Below are positions 8,064 to 15,285 of a stretch of DNA of 17,370 bases, in pieces. Under the pieces are notes generated by a model, which saw nothing but the letters and a program-made list of their open reading frames with translations, had not been told where the DNA came from and made no database searches. Numbering within the stretch: position 1 is the first letter of the stretch; each line of letters opens with the position of its first letter. Position numbers and translations under genes: made by a program. Where the stretch lies: NCBI GenBank assembly GCA_002347285.1, contig DDXW01000052.1, forward strand, positions 1 to 17,370. Direction: 5' to 3'. Origin of the DNA: Rhodocyclaceae bacterium UBA2250 (GTDB taxonomy: Bacteria; Pseudomonadota; Gammaproteobacteria; Burkholderiales; Rhodocyclaceae).

Positions 8064-9503
8064 TCAGCCCTTGACGCAGACCAGCGGCTCGAGCCGCGCG
8101 ACCTTGCGCGCCAGCCCGGCGCGGTCGGCGGCGTCGACCACCGCGCCGACGTCCTTGTAGGCGAGCGGCGCCTCCTCGGCGACGCCGCGCCAGCTCGGAC
8201 TGCGGATCAGAATGCCGCGCGCGGCCAGCTCGTCGATCAGCGCGCGGCCGTGCCAGCGCTTGGTCGCCTCATGGCGGCTCATCGCGCGCCCGGCGCCGTG
8301 GCAGGCCGAACCGAAGGCGCGCTCTTCCGTGCCCGCCGCGCCGGCGAGGATCCACGAGGCGGTGCCCATGCTGCCGCCGATCAGCACCGGCTGGCCGGCC
8401 TGGGCGTATTCGGCCGGCAGCTCGGCATGACCCGGCCCGAAGGCGCGCGTCGCGCCCTTGCGATGCACGAACAGGCGGCGCTGCTGCCCATCGACCATGT
8501 GCGTCTCCTCCTTGCAGGTGTTGTGCGAGACGTCGTAGAGCAGCGGCAGCAGTGGTGGCCTGGCGCCGGGAAACACCTCGGCGAAGGCCTGCCGGGCGAG
8601 ATGGGTGAGGATCTGGCGGTTCGCCAGCGCGCAGTTGATGCCGGCGCGCATCGCACCGAGATAGCGCTGCCCCAGGGCGGATTTCAGCGGCGCGCAGGCG
8701 AGCTCGCGGTCGGGCAGCCGGATGCCGGCGGCCGGCGCGGCGACCACCATCTCGCGCAGGTAGTCGGTGCCGATCTGGTGGCCGAGGCCGCGCGAGCCGC
8801 AATGGATGCTCACCACGACGTCGCCGACGGCGAGGCCGTAGGCCTGCGCGGCGGCGGCGTCGAAGAGCTCGCCGACCACCTGCACCTCGAGGTAGTGGTT
8901 GCCCGAGCCGAGCGTGCCCATCTCGTCGCGCTGGCGCTTCTTCGCCTGCTCGGACACCGCGGCCGGCTCGGCGCCGGCGACGCAGCCGTGCTCCTCGATG
9001 TGCGCGAGGTCGGCCTCGTAGCCGTAGCCCTGCTGCACCGCCCAGCGTGCGCCGCCCTTGAGCATCGCCTCCATGCTTTTGGCGTCGAGGCGCAGCGCGC
9101 CGGTGCTGCCGACGCCGGCGGGGATGCGCGCGTAGAGCACGTCGGCGAGGCGGGCCTGCGCGCGCTCGATGTCGGCGCGCTTGAGCCCGGTGAGCAGCGT
9201 GCGCACGCCGCAGGAAATGTCGAAGCCGACGCCGCCGGCCGAGACCACGCCGCCCGCGTCGGCGTCGAAGGCGGCGACGCCGCCGATCGGGAAGCCGTAG
9301 CCCCAGTGCGCGTCGGGCATCGCGTAGGAGGCGGCGACGATGCCCGGCAGGCCGGCGACGTTGGCGACCTGCTCGGCCACCTTCTCGTCCATCGCGGCGA
9401 CCAGCGCGCGCGAGGCGTAGATCACGCCCGGCACGCGCATCGCGCCGGTCTGCGGCAGCTCCCATTCGTATTCGCCGCGCTGTTTCAGTTTTCCGAGATC
9501 CAT
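8064..9503 (-). CDS. rtcB: RNA-splicing ligase RtcB
   Basis: This 479-aa enzyme joins RNA 3'-phosphate or 2',3'-cyclic phosphate ends to 5'-OH ends using GTP and Mn2+. All metal and catalytic positions are seen: D95 and C98 in GVGFDISCGVR, H203 in GSGNHYLE, H234 in SIHCGSRGLGHQ, H327 in YDVSHNTCKEE, and the guanylylated histidine H402 in HGAGRAMSR, plus PDAHWGYGFPIGG and the GTP-contact region HRKGATRAFGPGH. Length is normal. ATG 9503 is preferred: TGAGGA lies just before it, formed partly by the archease stop, and the protein then begins MDLGKLKQRG. An ATG at 9518 would add five residues overlapping archease. No RtcR regulator or RtcA is beside it; instead archease directly precedes it. Possible uses are tRNA repair after toxin cleavage or rRNA repair. 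Confidence 0.96.
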   Translation of the reverse strand: MDLGKLKQRGEYEWELPQTGAMRVPGVIYASRALVAAMDEKVAEQVANVAGLPGIVAASYAMPDAHWGYGFPIGGVAAFDADAGGVVSAGGVGFDISCGVRTLLTGLKRADIERAQARLADVLYARIPAGVGSTGALRLDAKSMEAMLKGGARWAVQQGYGYEADLAHIEEHGCVAGAEPAAVSEQAKKRQRDEMGTLGSGNHYLEVQVVGELFDAAAAQAYGLAVGDVVVSIHCGSRGLGHQIGTDYLREMVVAAPAAGIRLPDRELACAPLKSALGQRYLGAMRAGINCALANRQILTHLARQAFAEVFPGARPPLLPLLYDVSHNTCKEETHMVDGQQRRLFVHRKGATRAFGPGHAELPAEYAQAGQPVLIGGSMGTASWILAGAAGTEERAFGSACHGAGRAMSRHEATKRWHGRALIDELAARGILIRSPSWRGVAEEAPLAYKDVGAVVDAADRAGLARKVARLEPLVCVKG

Positions 9504-9510
9504 GGGTTCC

Positions 9511-9930
9511 TCACACATCCACCACGCATTGCGCGAGCCAGCTGCCGTCCGGCTCCTGCCGCACCGCCAGCTCGCAGTAGCTCGCGCCCTTGATCTCCGC
9601 CGCCGGCTGGTGGCGCGCCACGTCGACCGGCTCGCCCCAGGCGGTGGCGCTCAGGCGGTGGTCGGCGATGTCCACCGCGAAGCGCGAGAACAGCAGGCGG
9701 CGCGTCGCCATCGCGTAGATCAGCGCGTTGAGCCAGTCGACCAGCAGCAGCTCGTCGTCGGGCGCCGCGCAGGCGAAGTGCGCCGCCTCGCCGGCGCCGA
9801 CTTTGGCCGGATCGCAGATCACGGCGGTCAGCGCGGTGGCCGCGCCGGCGAAGGCCTCGGCCAGCGTCGCGCCGCGCCCGCGCACGCCGACGTCGGCCTC
9901 GTGGGGAAACAGTTCCCAGCGCAGCGTCAC
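9511..9930 (-). CDS. Archease, RtcB-activating protein
   Basis: This 139-aa archease is the cofactor that speeds guanylylation and multiple turnover of RtcB. The family hallmark FPHEADVGVRGRGATLAEAF is near the N terminus with the conserved aspartate at 13, followed by LLVDWLNALIYAM, IKGASYCEL in place of the usual IKA-T-YH-L segment, and a C-terminal VVDV whose aspartate matches the second metal-binding acid. The start is GTG at 9930, overlapping the polX stop by 4 nt (GTGA), which implies coupled translation; the frame is open upstream but that part is a shadow of polX. Its stop is 7 nt before rtcB. Archease next to rtcB is a strong functional pair. Confidence 0.9.
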   Translation of the reverse strand: MTLRWELFPHEADVGVRGRGATLAEAFAGAATALTAVICDPAKVGAGEAAHFACAAPDDELLLVDWLNALIYAMATRRLLFSRFAVDIADHRLSATAWGEPVDVARHQPAAEIKGASYCELAVRQEPDGSWLAQCVVDV

Positions 9931-11663
9931 CGCCGTGCCCCGGCGAGCAGTTTCTTGAGCTCGGCGAGCGGCCGCGTGTTGAGCACGTCCTGCGCCGTGA
10001 GCCAGCCGCGCCGCGCCTGGCCGACGCCGAAGCGCAGGTTGGCGAAGTCGGCGCGCGCGTGGGCGTCGGAATTGATCGCGACCAGCACGCCCTCCTCCTG
10101 CGCCATGCGGCAGTGGATGTCGAGCAGGTCGAGCCGCTCGGGATGCGCGTTGAGCTCGAGGAAGCAGCCGCGCTGCCGCGCGTGGCGGATGACGCGCAGC
10201 ATGTCGACGTCGTAGGGTTCGCGCTCCTCGATCATGCGGCCGGTCGGGTGGGCGAGCAGCGTGAAATGCGGATGGTCCATCGCGCGCAGGATGCGCTCGG
10301 TCTGGCGCGCGCGCGGCAGGTCGAAGCGGCTGTGCACCGCTGCGACGACGATATCCAGTTGCTCCAGTGATTGGTCGGGCAGATCCAGGCTGCCGTCCTC
10401 GAGGATGTCCACCTCGATGCCCTTGAGCAGCACGATGCCGTCGAGCCGCTCGTTGAGGCGGTCGATCGCGTCGCACTGCTCGGCCAGCCGGCGCGGGTCG
10501 AGGCCGTGCGCCATCGCCAGCCGGCGCGAGTGCTCGGTGATCGCGAGGTAGGACAGGCCCAGCGCGCGCGCCGCCTGCGCCATCGCCTCGAGGCTGTCGT
10601 GGCCGTCGGTCGCCCGGGTGTGCGCGTGCAGGTCGCCCTTGAGGTCGGCGAGTTCCACCAGCCGCGGCAGGCGGCCGGCCCGCGCGGCGGCGATCTCGCC
10701 GCGGTCCTCGCGCAGCTCGGGCGGAATCCAGGCCAGGCCGAGCGCCGCGTAGACCTCCTCCTCGCTCGCGCCGGCGAGCTGCCGCTTGCCGGCGAAGACG
10801 CCGTACTCGTTGAGCTTGAGGCCCTTCTCCTGCGCGATCTTGCGCAGCGCGATGTTGTGCGCCTTCGAGCCGGTGAAGTAGCACAGCGCCGCGCCGCGCG
10901 ATGCCGCCGCGACGACGCGCAGGTCCACCTGCAGCCCGCTCTTCAGCACCACGCTGGCGCGCGTCGTTCCCGCGGCCAGCACCTCGGCGACCTCGTCGTA
11001 GGCGGCGAAGCGCTGCATCGCGTCGCTGCCGGGCTCGGCCACATTCAACGTGACGAGGATGTCGAGGTCGCCGACCGTCTCGCGGCAGCGCCGGTAGCTG
11101 CCGGCGACATCGACGCCGGCGACGCCGCGCGCGCCGCGCAGCCAGGCGGCGAGCGCCTCGGCGTACTGCGCCGCGGTGGCGAGCTTGATGCGGCGCGCCT
11201 TGGACAGGTGCGCCTCGACGGCCTGCAGGATGTTGGCCTCGCTCTTGGCGCCGAAGCCCGGCAGGGCGCGGATGCGGCCGTCGTGGGCGGCGCGCGCCAG
11301 CTGCTCGAGCGTCTGGATGTCGAGGTCGTGCCAGAGCGTGCGCACGCGCTTCGGCCCGAGCCCCTGCACGTGCAGCAGGTCGCCGATCGCCGGCGGCAGC
11401 TCGGCGTGCAGCTTTTCGAGCGCGCGGCATTTCCCGGTCGCGACGATCTCGCGCATCTTGGCGGCCAGGTCGGTGCCGATGCCGGGCAGTTCGGTCAGGT
11501 CCTCGCCGCGCTCGATCATGACGCGCACGTCGCGCCCCAGCTCGCCGACGATGCGCGCGGCGTTGCGGTAGGCGCGGATGCGGAACGGGTTCGCCTGCTC
11601 GATCTCGAGCAGGTCGGCGATTTCGCCGAAGATGGCGGCGATGTCGGCGTTGTGGATCGGCAT
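9927..11663 (-). CDS. polX: DNA polymerase X family protein with PHP domain
   Basis: This 578-aa bacterial PolX fills short DNA gaps and, through its PHP domain, has 3'-5' exonuclease and AP-site processing activity in base excision repair. In order: an N-terminal 8-kDa-like domain with helix-hairpin-helix motifs (LTELPGIGTDLA at 56-67, LGPKRV near 102, LPGFGAKSEANI near 134); the palm with GSYRR (188-192) and the catalytic pair D199-x-D201 (GDLDILV) and the third acid D247 (LQVDLRV); then a PHP domain with DLHAHTRATDG (H346, H348), ITEHSRRL, KGIEVDIL, AAVHSRF, LLAHPTGR and NSDAHA, a full metal-ligand set. AGGAGG lies 6-7 nt before ATG 11663, inside the end of pncB; the stop and start share one base (TGATG). 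It overlaps the archease start by 4 nt, so all of these are translated as a chain. Confidence 0.95.
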   Translation of the reverse strand: MPIHNADIAAIFGEIADLLEIEQANPFRIRAYRNAARIVGELGRDVRVMIERGEDLTELPGIGTDLAAKMREIVATGKCRALEKLHAELPPAIGDLLHVQGLGPKRVRTLWHDLDIQTLEQLARAAHDGRIRALPGFGAKSEANILQAVEAHLSKARRIKLATAAQYAEALAAWLRGARGVAGVDVAGSYRRCRETVGDLDILVTLNVAEPGSDAMQRFAAYDEVAEVLAAGTTRASVVLKSGLQVDLRVVAAASRGAALCYFTGSKAHNIALRKIAQEKGLKLNEYGVFAGKRQLAGASEEEVYAALGLAWIPPELREDRGEIAAARAGRLPRLVELADLKGDLHAHTRATDGHDSLEAMAQAARALGLSYLAITEHSRRLAMAHGLDPRRLAEQCDAIDRLNERLDGIVLLKGIEVDILEDGSLDLPDQSLEQLDIVVAAVHSRFDLPRARQTERILRAMDHPHFTLLAHPTGRMIEEREPYDVDMLRVIRHARQRGCFLELNAHPERLDLLDIHCRMAQEEGVLVAINSDAHARADFANLRFGVGQARRGWLTAQDVLNTRPLAELKKLLAGARR

Positions 11664-13003
11664 CAGTGCCTCCTGGCATCCACCTGGCGGGCGAGCTCCC
11701 GCAGCGGCGCCGCCACCTCGACCGCGTAGGGCGGCGCGGCGTCGAGCCGGCGCAGGTCGTCGGGCAGCGCGGCGAGCTGCCGCCGCGCATGGTCGCGCAC
11801 CGCGGCGAGCGGCGGCGCGGGCGCGAGGCGGCGGCCGGCGCGCATCACGGACTGCAGCAGCGGCACCCCCGGCGCAGTGTCGGTCTCGAGCGTCAGCGTG
11901 TCGCCGGCCAGCCGGCCGGCGGCATCCAGCCGGCGGAACACCTGCTTGCGGCCGGGCCAGGTGGCCTTGCCTTCCGAGCGCTTGCGCCGCGCCACGCCCG
12001 CGTATTCCTGCAGCTTGTAGGCGCAGTCGAGATAGGGTGCGTCGGCGGAGGTGTTCATGCGCGTGCCGACGCCGAAGCCGTCGATCGGTGCACCTTCGGC
12101 CACCAGCCTGGCGACCGCGTACTCGTCGAGGTTGCCGCTGGCGAAGATGCGGACGCCGGCGGCGCCGCCGGCGTCGAGGATCGCGCGCACCTTGCGCGCG
12201 TGCTCGCCGAGGTCGCCGCTGTCGAGGCGCACCGCCTGGACCGGGCTGCCTTCCGCCGCCAGCCGGCGCGCCAGCGGCAGCAGCGCCGCGGCGGCCGCCT
12301 CGGTGTCGTAGGTGTCGATCAGCAGCGTGGTCGCCTGCGGCTGGGAGCGGGCGAAATGCTCGAAGGCGGCGAGCTCGCTGTCGTGCGCCTGGATGTAGGA
12401 ATGCGCCATCGTGCCGTAGAGCGGGATGCCCCAGCGCATGCCGGCCAGCACGTTCGAACTGCCGTCGAAGCCGGCCAGATAGCTCGCGCGCGCCGACAGC
12501 AGCCCGGCTTCGGCGCCGTGCGCGCGGCGCAGGCCGAAGTCGACCAGCAGCCGGTCGCCGGCGGCGAGCCGCACGCGCGCCGCCTTCGAGGCGGCGAGCG
12601 TCTCGAACTGCAGCAGGTTGATCAGCCGCGTCTCGGCGAGCTGCGCCTCGCGCAGGGGCGCGACGACGCGCAGGATCGGTTCGTCGGGAAAGAACACCGT
12701 GCCTTCGGCCATCGCCTCCACCGTGCCGGTGAAGCGCAGGTCGGCCAGCGCATCGACGAAGCGCCGCCCGAAGCGGCCGCAGCCGGCGAGCCAGTCGAGT
12801 TCCTCCGTGGAGAAGCGCAGCGCCTCGAGGAAATCGAGCGCCTGCTCGAGGCCGGCGGCGACGAGGAAGTTGCGCCCGGCCGGCAGCTTGCGCACGAAGA
12901 ACTCGAACGCCGCAGTCTCGTTCATGCCCTGGTCGAAGTAGGTCTGCAGCATGGTGAGCTGGTAGAGGTCGGTGAGCAGCGGGCTCGCGGCATCCGGGCG
13001 CAT
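11663..13003 (-). CDS. pncB: Nicotinate phosphoribosyltransferase
   Basis: This 446-aa enzyme makes nicotinate mononucleotide from nicotinate and PRPP with ATP, the committed step of the Preiss-Handler NAD salvage route. It begins SPLLTDLYQLTMLQTYFDQGM, the standard family start with the YQLTM segment, and later carries RRAHGAEAGLLSARASYLAG, the histidine-containing MAHSYIQAHDSE region (the usual autophosphorylation site region), VRLDSGDLGEHARKVR, IFASGNLDEY and GFGVGTRMN. ATG 13003 has GAGGAG about 6 nt upstream and lies 2 nt after the pncA stop; the frame runs on upstream to 13420 but that part is a shadow of pncA. It directly follows the nicotinamidase gene, so nicotinamide would be converted to nicotinate and then to nicotinate mononucleotide by neighbours. 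Confidence 0.95.
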   Translation of the reverse strand: MRPDAASPLLTDLYQLTMLQTYFDQGMNETAAFEFFVRKLPAGRNFLVAAGLEQALDFLEALRFSTEELDWLAGCGRFGRRFVDALADLRFTGTVEAMAEGTVFFPDEPILRVVAPLREAQLAETRLINLLQFETLAASKAARVRLAAGDRLLVDFGLRRAHGAEAGLLSARASYLAGFDGSSNVLAGMRWGIPLYGTMAHSYIQAHDSELAAFEHFARSQPQATTLLIDTYDTEAAAAALLPLARRLAAEGSPVQAVRLDSGDLGEHARKVRAILDAGGAAGVRIFASGNLDEYAVARLVAEGAPIDGFGVGTRMNTSADAPYLDCAYKLQEYAGVARRKRSEGKATWPGRKQVFRRLDAAGRLAGDTLTLETDTAPGVPLLQSVMRAGRRLAPAPPLAAVRDHARRQLAALPDDLRRLDAAPPYAVEVAAPLRELARQVDARRH

Positions 13004-13005
13004 GG

Positions 13006-13587
13006 TCACTCCTCGAGCGGCACGGCGCCGGCCGCGCGCATCGCCGCCAGCGCGCGCGCGCCGTCGCCCGGCCGCACCTCCACCGCGCGGATGCAGGCGA
13101 CCAGCAGCATCACCGCGTAGCCGAGGCGCCGCGCGTCCAGCACGGTGTTGAGCACGCAATAGTCGGTGGCCAGGCCGCCGACGAACAGCCGCCGCACCCC
13201 GAGGGCCTGCAGGCGCGCGTGCAGGTCGGTGCCGGCGAAGCCGGAATAGGCATCGGTCTCGCGCGTGGTCGCCTTGGAGACCACGACGGCGTCGGCGGGC
13301 AGCGCCAGCGCGGCGGCGAAGGCCGCGCCCGGCGAGCCGGCCACGCAGTGCGGCGGCCACGGGCCGCCCTGCGCGGCGAAGGAGCAGTGGTCGGCAGGAT
13401 GCCAGTCGCGCGTCGCGCACACCGGCAGCTGCGCCGGCGCGAAGCGGCCGATCCAGCCGTTGAGCGGCGCGATCACCGCGTCGCCGCCGGCGACCGCGAG
13501 GCTGCCGCCGGGCAGGAAATCGTTCTGCACGTCGACGATCAGCAGCGCATCGCCCGCTCGCGGTTGCATTTCAAGAGTGGCCGGCAT
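13006..13587 (-). CDS. pncA: Nicotinamidase (isochorismatase-like fold)
   Basis: This 193-aa protein hydrolyses nicotinamide to nicotinate and ammonia. The catalytic triad is D19 (LIVDVQNDF), K105 (VVVSKATT) and C144 (ATDYCV). The metal ligands D61, H63, H67 and H80 are all in place (TRDWHPADH and WPPHC), and FLPGGSLAV after the first motif is typical of bacterial PncA. GAGGAA lies 3-8 nt before ATG 13587. It sits 23 nt after pcm and 2 nt before pncB. One oddity: the segment after the cysteine reads LLVACIRAVEV, lacking the aspartate that usually stands two before the cysteine in this family's D-A/G-C motif. That residue is not one of the catalytic triad, so activity is still expected. Confidence 0.93.
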   Translation of the reverse strand: MPATLEMQPRAGDALLIVDVQNDFLPGGSLAVAGGDAVIAPLNGWIGRFAPAQLPVCATRDWHPADHCSFAAQGGPWPPHCVAGSPGAAFAAALALPADAVVVSKATTRETDAYSGFAGTDLHARLQALGVRRLFVGGLATDYCVLNTVLDARRLGYAVMLLVACIRAVEVRPGDGARALAAMRAAGAVPLEE

Positions 13588-13610
13588 GGTTCCTCGCTCG
13601 GGGTCGTTGG

Positions 13611-14294
13611 TCAGCGCAGCGTGCGCGTCAGCGGGACGAAGGCGACCGGCAGCACGTCGCGGCTGTCGATGCCGCCGTCCGGCCGTTTTTCGATGAGCCG
13701 CAGCTGCTGGATGTCGCCGGCCAGGCCGACCGGCACGACCAGCCGTCCGCCCGGCTTGAGCTGCTCGAGCAGCGGCGGCGGCACGGCCGGCGCCGCCGCC
13801 GTGACGACGATGCCGTCGAACGGCGCATGCTCCGGCCAGCCGCCGTAGCCGTCGGCGTGGCGCACCGCGACGTTCGCATAGCCGAGCGCCGCGAGCCGCT
13901 CGCGCGCCGTCTCGGCCAGCGCCCCGACGATCTCGATCGTGTAGACCTGCCGCACGATCTCCGCCAGCACGGCGGCCTGATAGCCCGAGCCGGCGCCGAT
14001 CTCGAGGATCACGGCATCGGGCCGCGGTGCAAGCAGGTCGGTCATCAGCGCGACGATGTAGGGCTGCGAGATCGTCTGGCCATGGCCGATCGGCAGCGGC
14101 CCGTTGGCGAACGCCAGGTAGCGGTGGGTTTCCGGCACGAAGCGCTCGCGCGGCACCTGCGCCATCGCGGCCATCACCTCTGGTGCGAAGGCCTCCTTGC
14201 CGATGGCCCGGCGCGTCAGGGCGATCTCTTCCTCGATGTCGCGCAGCATCGCGGCGCGTTCGCCATCGAGCGCCGCTCCGCCTCCGATGTTCAT
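13611..14294 (-). CDS. pcm: Protein-L-isoaspartate O-methyltransferase (cytoplasmic copy)
   Basis: This 227-aa enzyme is the second isoaspartate repair methyltransferase in the window. Motifs: PLPIGHGQTISQPYIVA with serine 76, SAM loop LEIGAGSGYQAAVL, IVVTAAAPAVPPPLLEQL and LKPGGRLVVPVG. It has no signal peptide, so it acts in the cytoplasm. It keeps the same core as the exported copy at 5730-6461 but differs along its whole length, so the duplication is not recent. GGGAGG lies about 7 nt before ATG 14294. It is the first gene of the long run ending with ald and lies behind a good promoter shared with the divergent Mut7-C gene. Its closing text VLPVAFVPLTR parallels LMPVRFVPLTG of the other copy. 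Confidence 0.94.
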   Translation of the reverse strand: MNIGGGAALDGERAAMLRDIEEEIALTRRAIGKEAFAPEVMAAMAQVPRERFVPETHRYLAFANGPLPIGHGQTISQPYIVALMTDLLAPRPDAVILEIGAGSGYQAAVLAEIVRQVYTIEIVGALAETARERLAALGYANVAVRHADGYGGWPEHAPFDGIVVTAAAPAVPPPLLEQLKPGGRLVVPVGLAGDIQQLRLIEKRPDGGIDSRDVLPVAFVPLTRTLR

Positions 14295-14346
14295 GACCAG
14301 ACCTCCCTTCCCTCAGCCGGGGCTGTTGTGCCGCCGGCGAACCGTT

Positions 14347-14385
14347 CCGATTCCCTTTATAGTATTTTCGTCACGATCCCGGCAA
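14347..14385. promoter_or_regulatory. Divergent promoter B between pcm operon and Mut7-C gene
   Basis: Minus strand: -35 TTGCCG (14385-14380), 18-base spacer, -10 TATAAA (14361-14356), giving a start near 14349 and a leader of about 55 nt before pcm. Plus strand: TATAGT at 14358-14363 lies about 45 nt before the Mut7-C ATG, with no good -35. The sequence TTGCCGGGA, eleven bases, ATACTATAAA, two bases, GAATC matches promoter A at 2614-2651 well beyond the core boxes. Confidence 0.7.
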
Positions 14386-14406
14386 GCGCCGCAAGCACCA
14401 ACCACG

Positions 14407-15156
14407 ATGGCGACGGCAACCTTTCGCTTCTACGAGGAACTCAACGACTTCCTGGCGCCCGAGCGGCGTTACCGGGAGTTCGGCGCGCCGTGCGCGCGCG
14501 GCGCGACTACCAAGCACATGATCGAGGCCCTCGGCGTCCCCCATACCGAGGTCGAACTGATCCTCGTGAATGGCGATTCCGTCGATTTCGCCCGCCAGTT
14601 GCGCGAGGGCGACCGCGTCGCCGTCTATCCGCGCTTCGAGAGCCTCGACGTCACGCCGCTGCTGCGCGTGCGCGCCGCGCCGCTGCGCGATCCGCGCTTC
14701 GTCGCCGACGCCCATCTGGGCGGACTGGCGCGGCTGCTGCGCATGGCGGGTTTCGATACCCTCTACCGCAACGACTTCCACGACCGCGAGCTCGCCGCCA
14801 TCGCGCAGCACGAAGGACGCATCCTGCTGTCGCGCGACCGCGAACTGCTCAAGCACCGCGGCATCACGCACGGCTGCTACGTCCACGCCCTCGAGCCGCC
14901 GCGCCAGTTGCAGGAGCTCGTGCGGCGGCTGGACCTGGGGCGCCTGCTGCGCCCCTTTTCGCTCTGCCTCGAATGCAACGCGCCGCTGCAGCCAGTATCC
15001 AAGCAGCAGGTGCTGGAACGTCTGCCGCCGGCGGTGCGCCTGCACCAGGAACGCTTCACCACCTGCCCCCTCTGCGGCCGCATCTACTGGCAGGGCTCGC
15101 ACTGGCAGCGCATGCAGGCGCTGCTGGCCGGCACGCTGGAGAGTGCCGCGCCATGA
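14407..15156 (+). CDS. Mut7-C RNase-domain protein with ubiquitin-like N terminus
   Basis: This 249-aa protein has two parts. Residues 1-80 form a beta-grasp, ubiquitin/ThiS-like domain (TATFRFYEELNDFL, then LILVNGDSVDF and REGDRVAVYPRFESL), matching the Mut7-C ubiquitin domain. Residues 97-245 match Mut7-C, a PIN-like nuclease domain: FVADAHLGGLARLLRMAGFDT with D101, RNDFHDREL with several acids (D123, D126, E128), LLSRDREL with D144, and a zinc-ribbon of C187-x2-C190 and C220-x2-C223. The domain is predicted to be an RNase, by relation to the Mut-7 exonuclease, but bacterial members are little studied. ATG 14407 has no strong Shine-Dalgarno, yet the family match begins at once. It is divergent from the pcm-pncA-pncB-polX-archease-rtcB run and may share its promoter region. 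Its stop overlaps the -35 of the next gene's likely promoter. Confidence 0.88.
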   Translation: MATATFRFYEELNDFLAPERRYREFGAPCARGATTKHMIEALGVPHTEVELILVNGDSVDFARQLREGDRVAVYPRFESLDVTPLLRVRAAPLRDPRFVADAHLGGLARLLRMAGFDTLYRNDFHDRELAAIAQHEGRILLSRDRELLKHRGITHGCYVHALEPPRQLQELVRRLDLGRLLRPFSLCLECNAPLQPVSKQQVLERLPPAVRLHQERFTTCPLCGRIYWQGSHWQRMQALLAGTLESAAP

Positions 15157-15181
15157 CAAACGATAGTTTTGCCGCTACACT
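15153..15181 (+). promoter_or_regulatory. Sigma-70-like promoter for the sensor kinase gene
   Basis: ATGACA (15153-15158, 5 of 6 matches to TTGACA), a 17-base AT-richer spacer, and TACACT (15176-15181, 4 of 6 matches to TATAAT). It lies about 100 nt before the kinase ATG, and the -35 overlaps the Mut7-C stop codon. The spacing is ideal and the local drop in GC supports the call. Confidence 0.55.
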
Positions 15182-15216
15182 TCCAGACCTCATCTAGGCT
15201 GGAGCGAGGCAGGGTG

Positions 15217-15285
15217 ATGGCGGAACAGCGACGACCGGCGCTCATGATCGGTCCACGACGGCAACCGGACGGCAGCCGGCCATGA
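15217..15285 (+). CDS. Possible 22-residue leader ORF before the sensor kinase
   Basis: ATG 15217 follows GGCAGGGTG, a fair ribosome binding site, and the frame ends in TGA at 15283-15285, overlapping the kinase ATG as ATGA. The kinase start itself has no clear Shine-Dalgarno, so this short frame could feed ribosomes to it by coupled re-initiation. The peptide is arginine- and proline-rich with no known motif. It could also be chance in high-GC sequence. Confidence 0.3.
   Translation: MAEQRRPALMIGPRRQPDGSRP

Noticed and set aside
9931..11790. Upstream extension of the archease reading frame
   Set aside because: It overlaps polX in another frame and reads as Arg/Ala-rich filler; archease homology begins at the GTG at 9930.
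13004..13420. Upstream extension of the pncB reading frame
   Set aside because: Shadow of pncA; pncB homology begins at ATG 13003, which has a good ribosome binding site.
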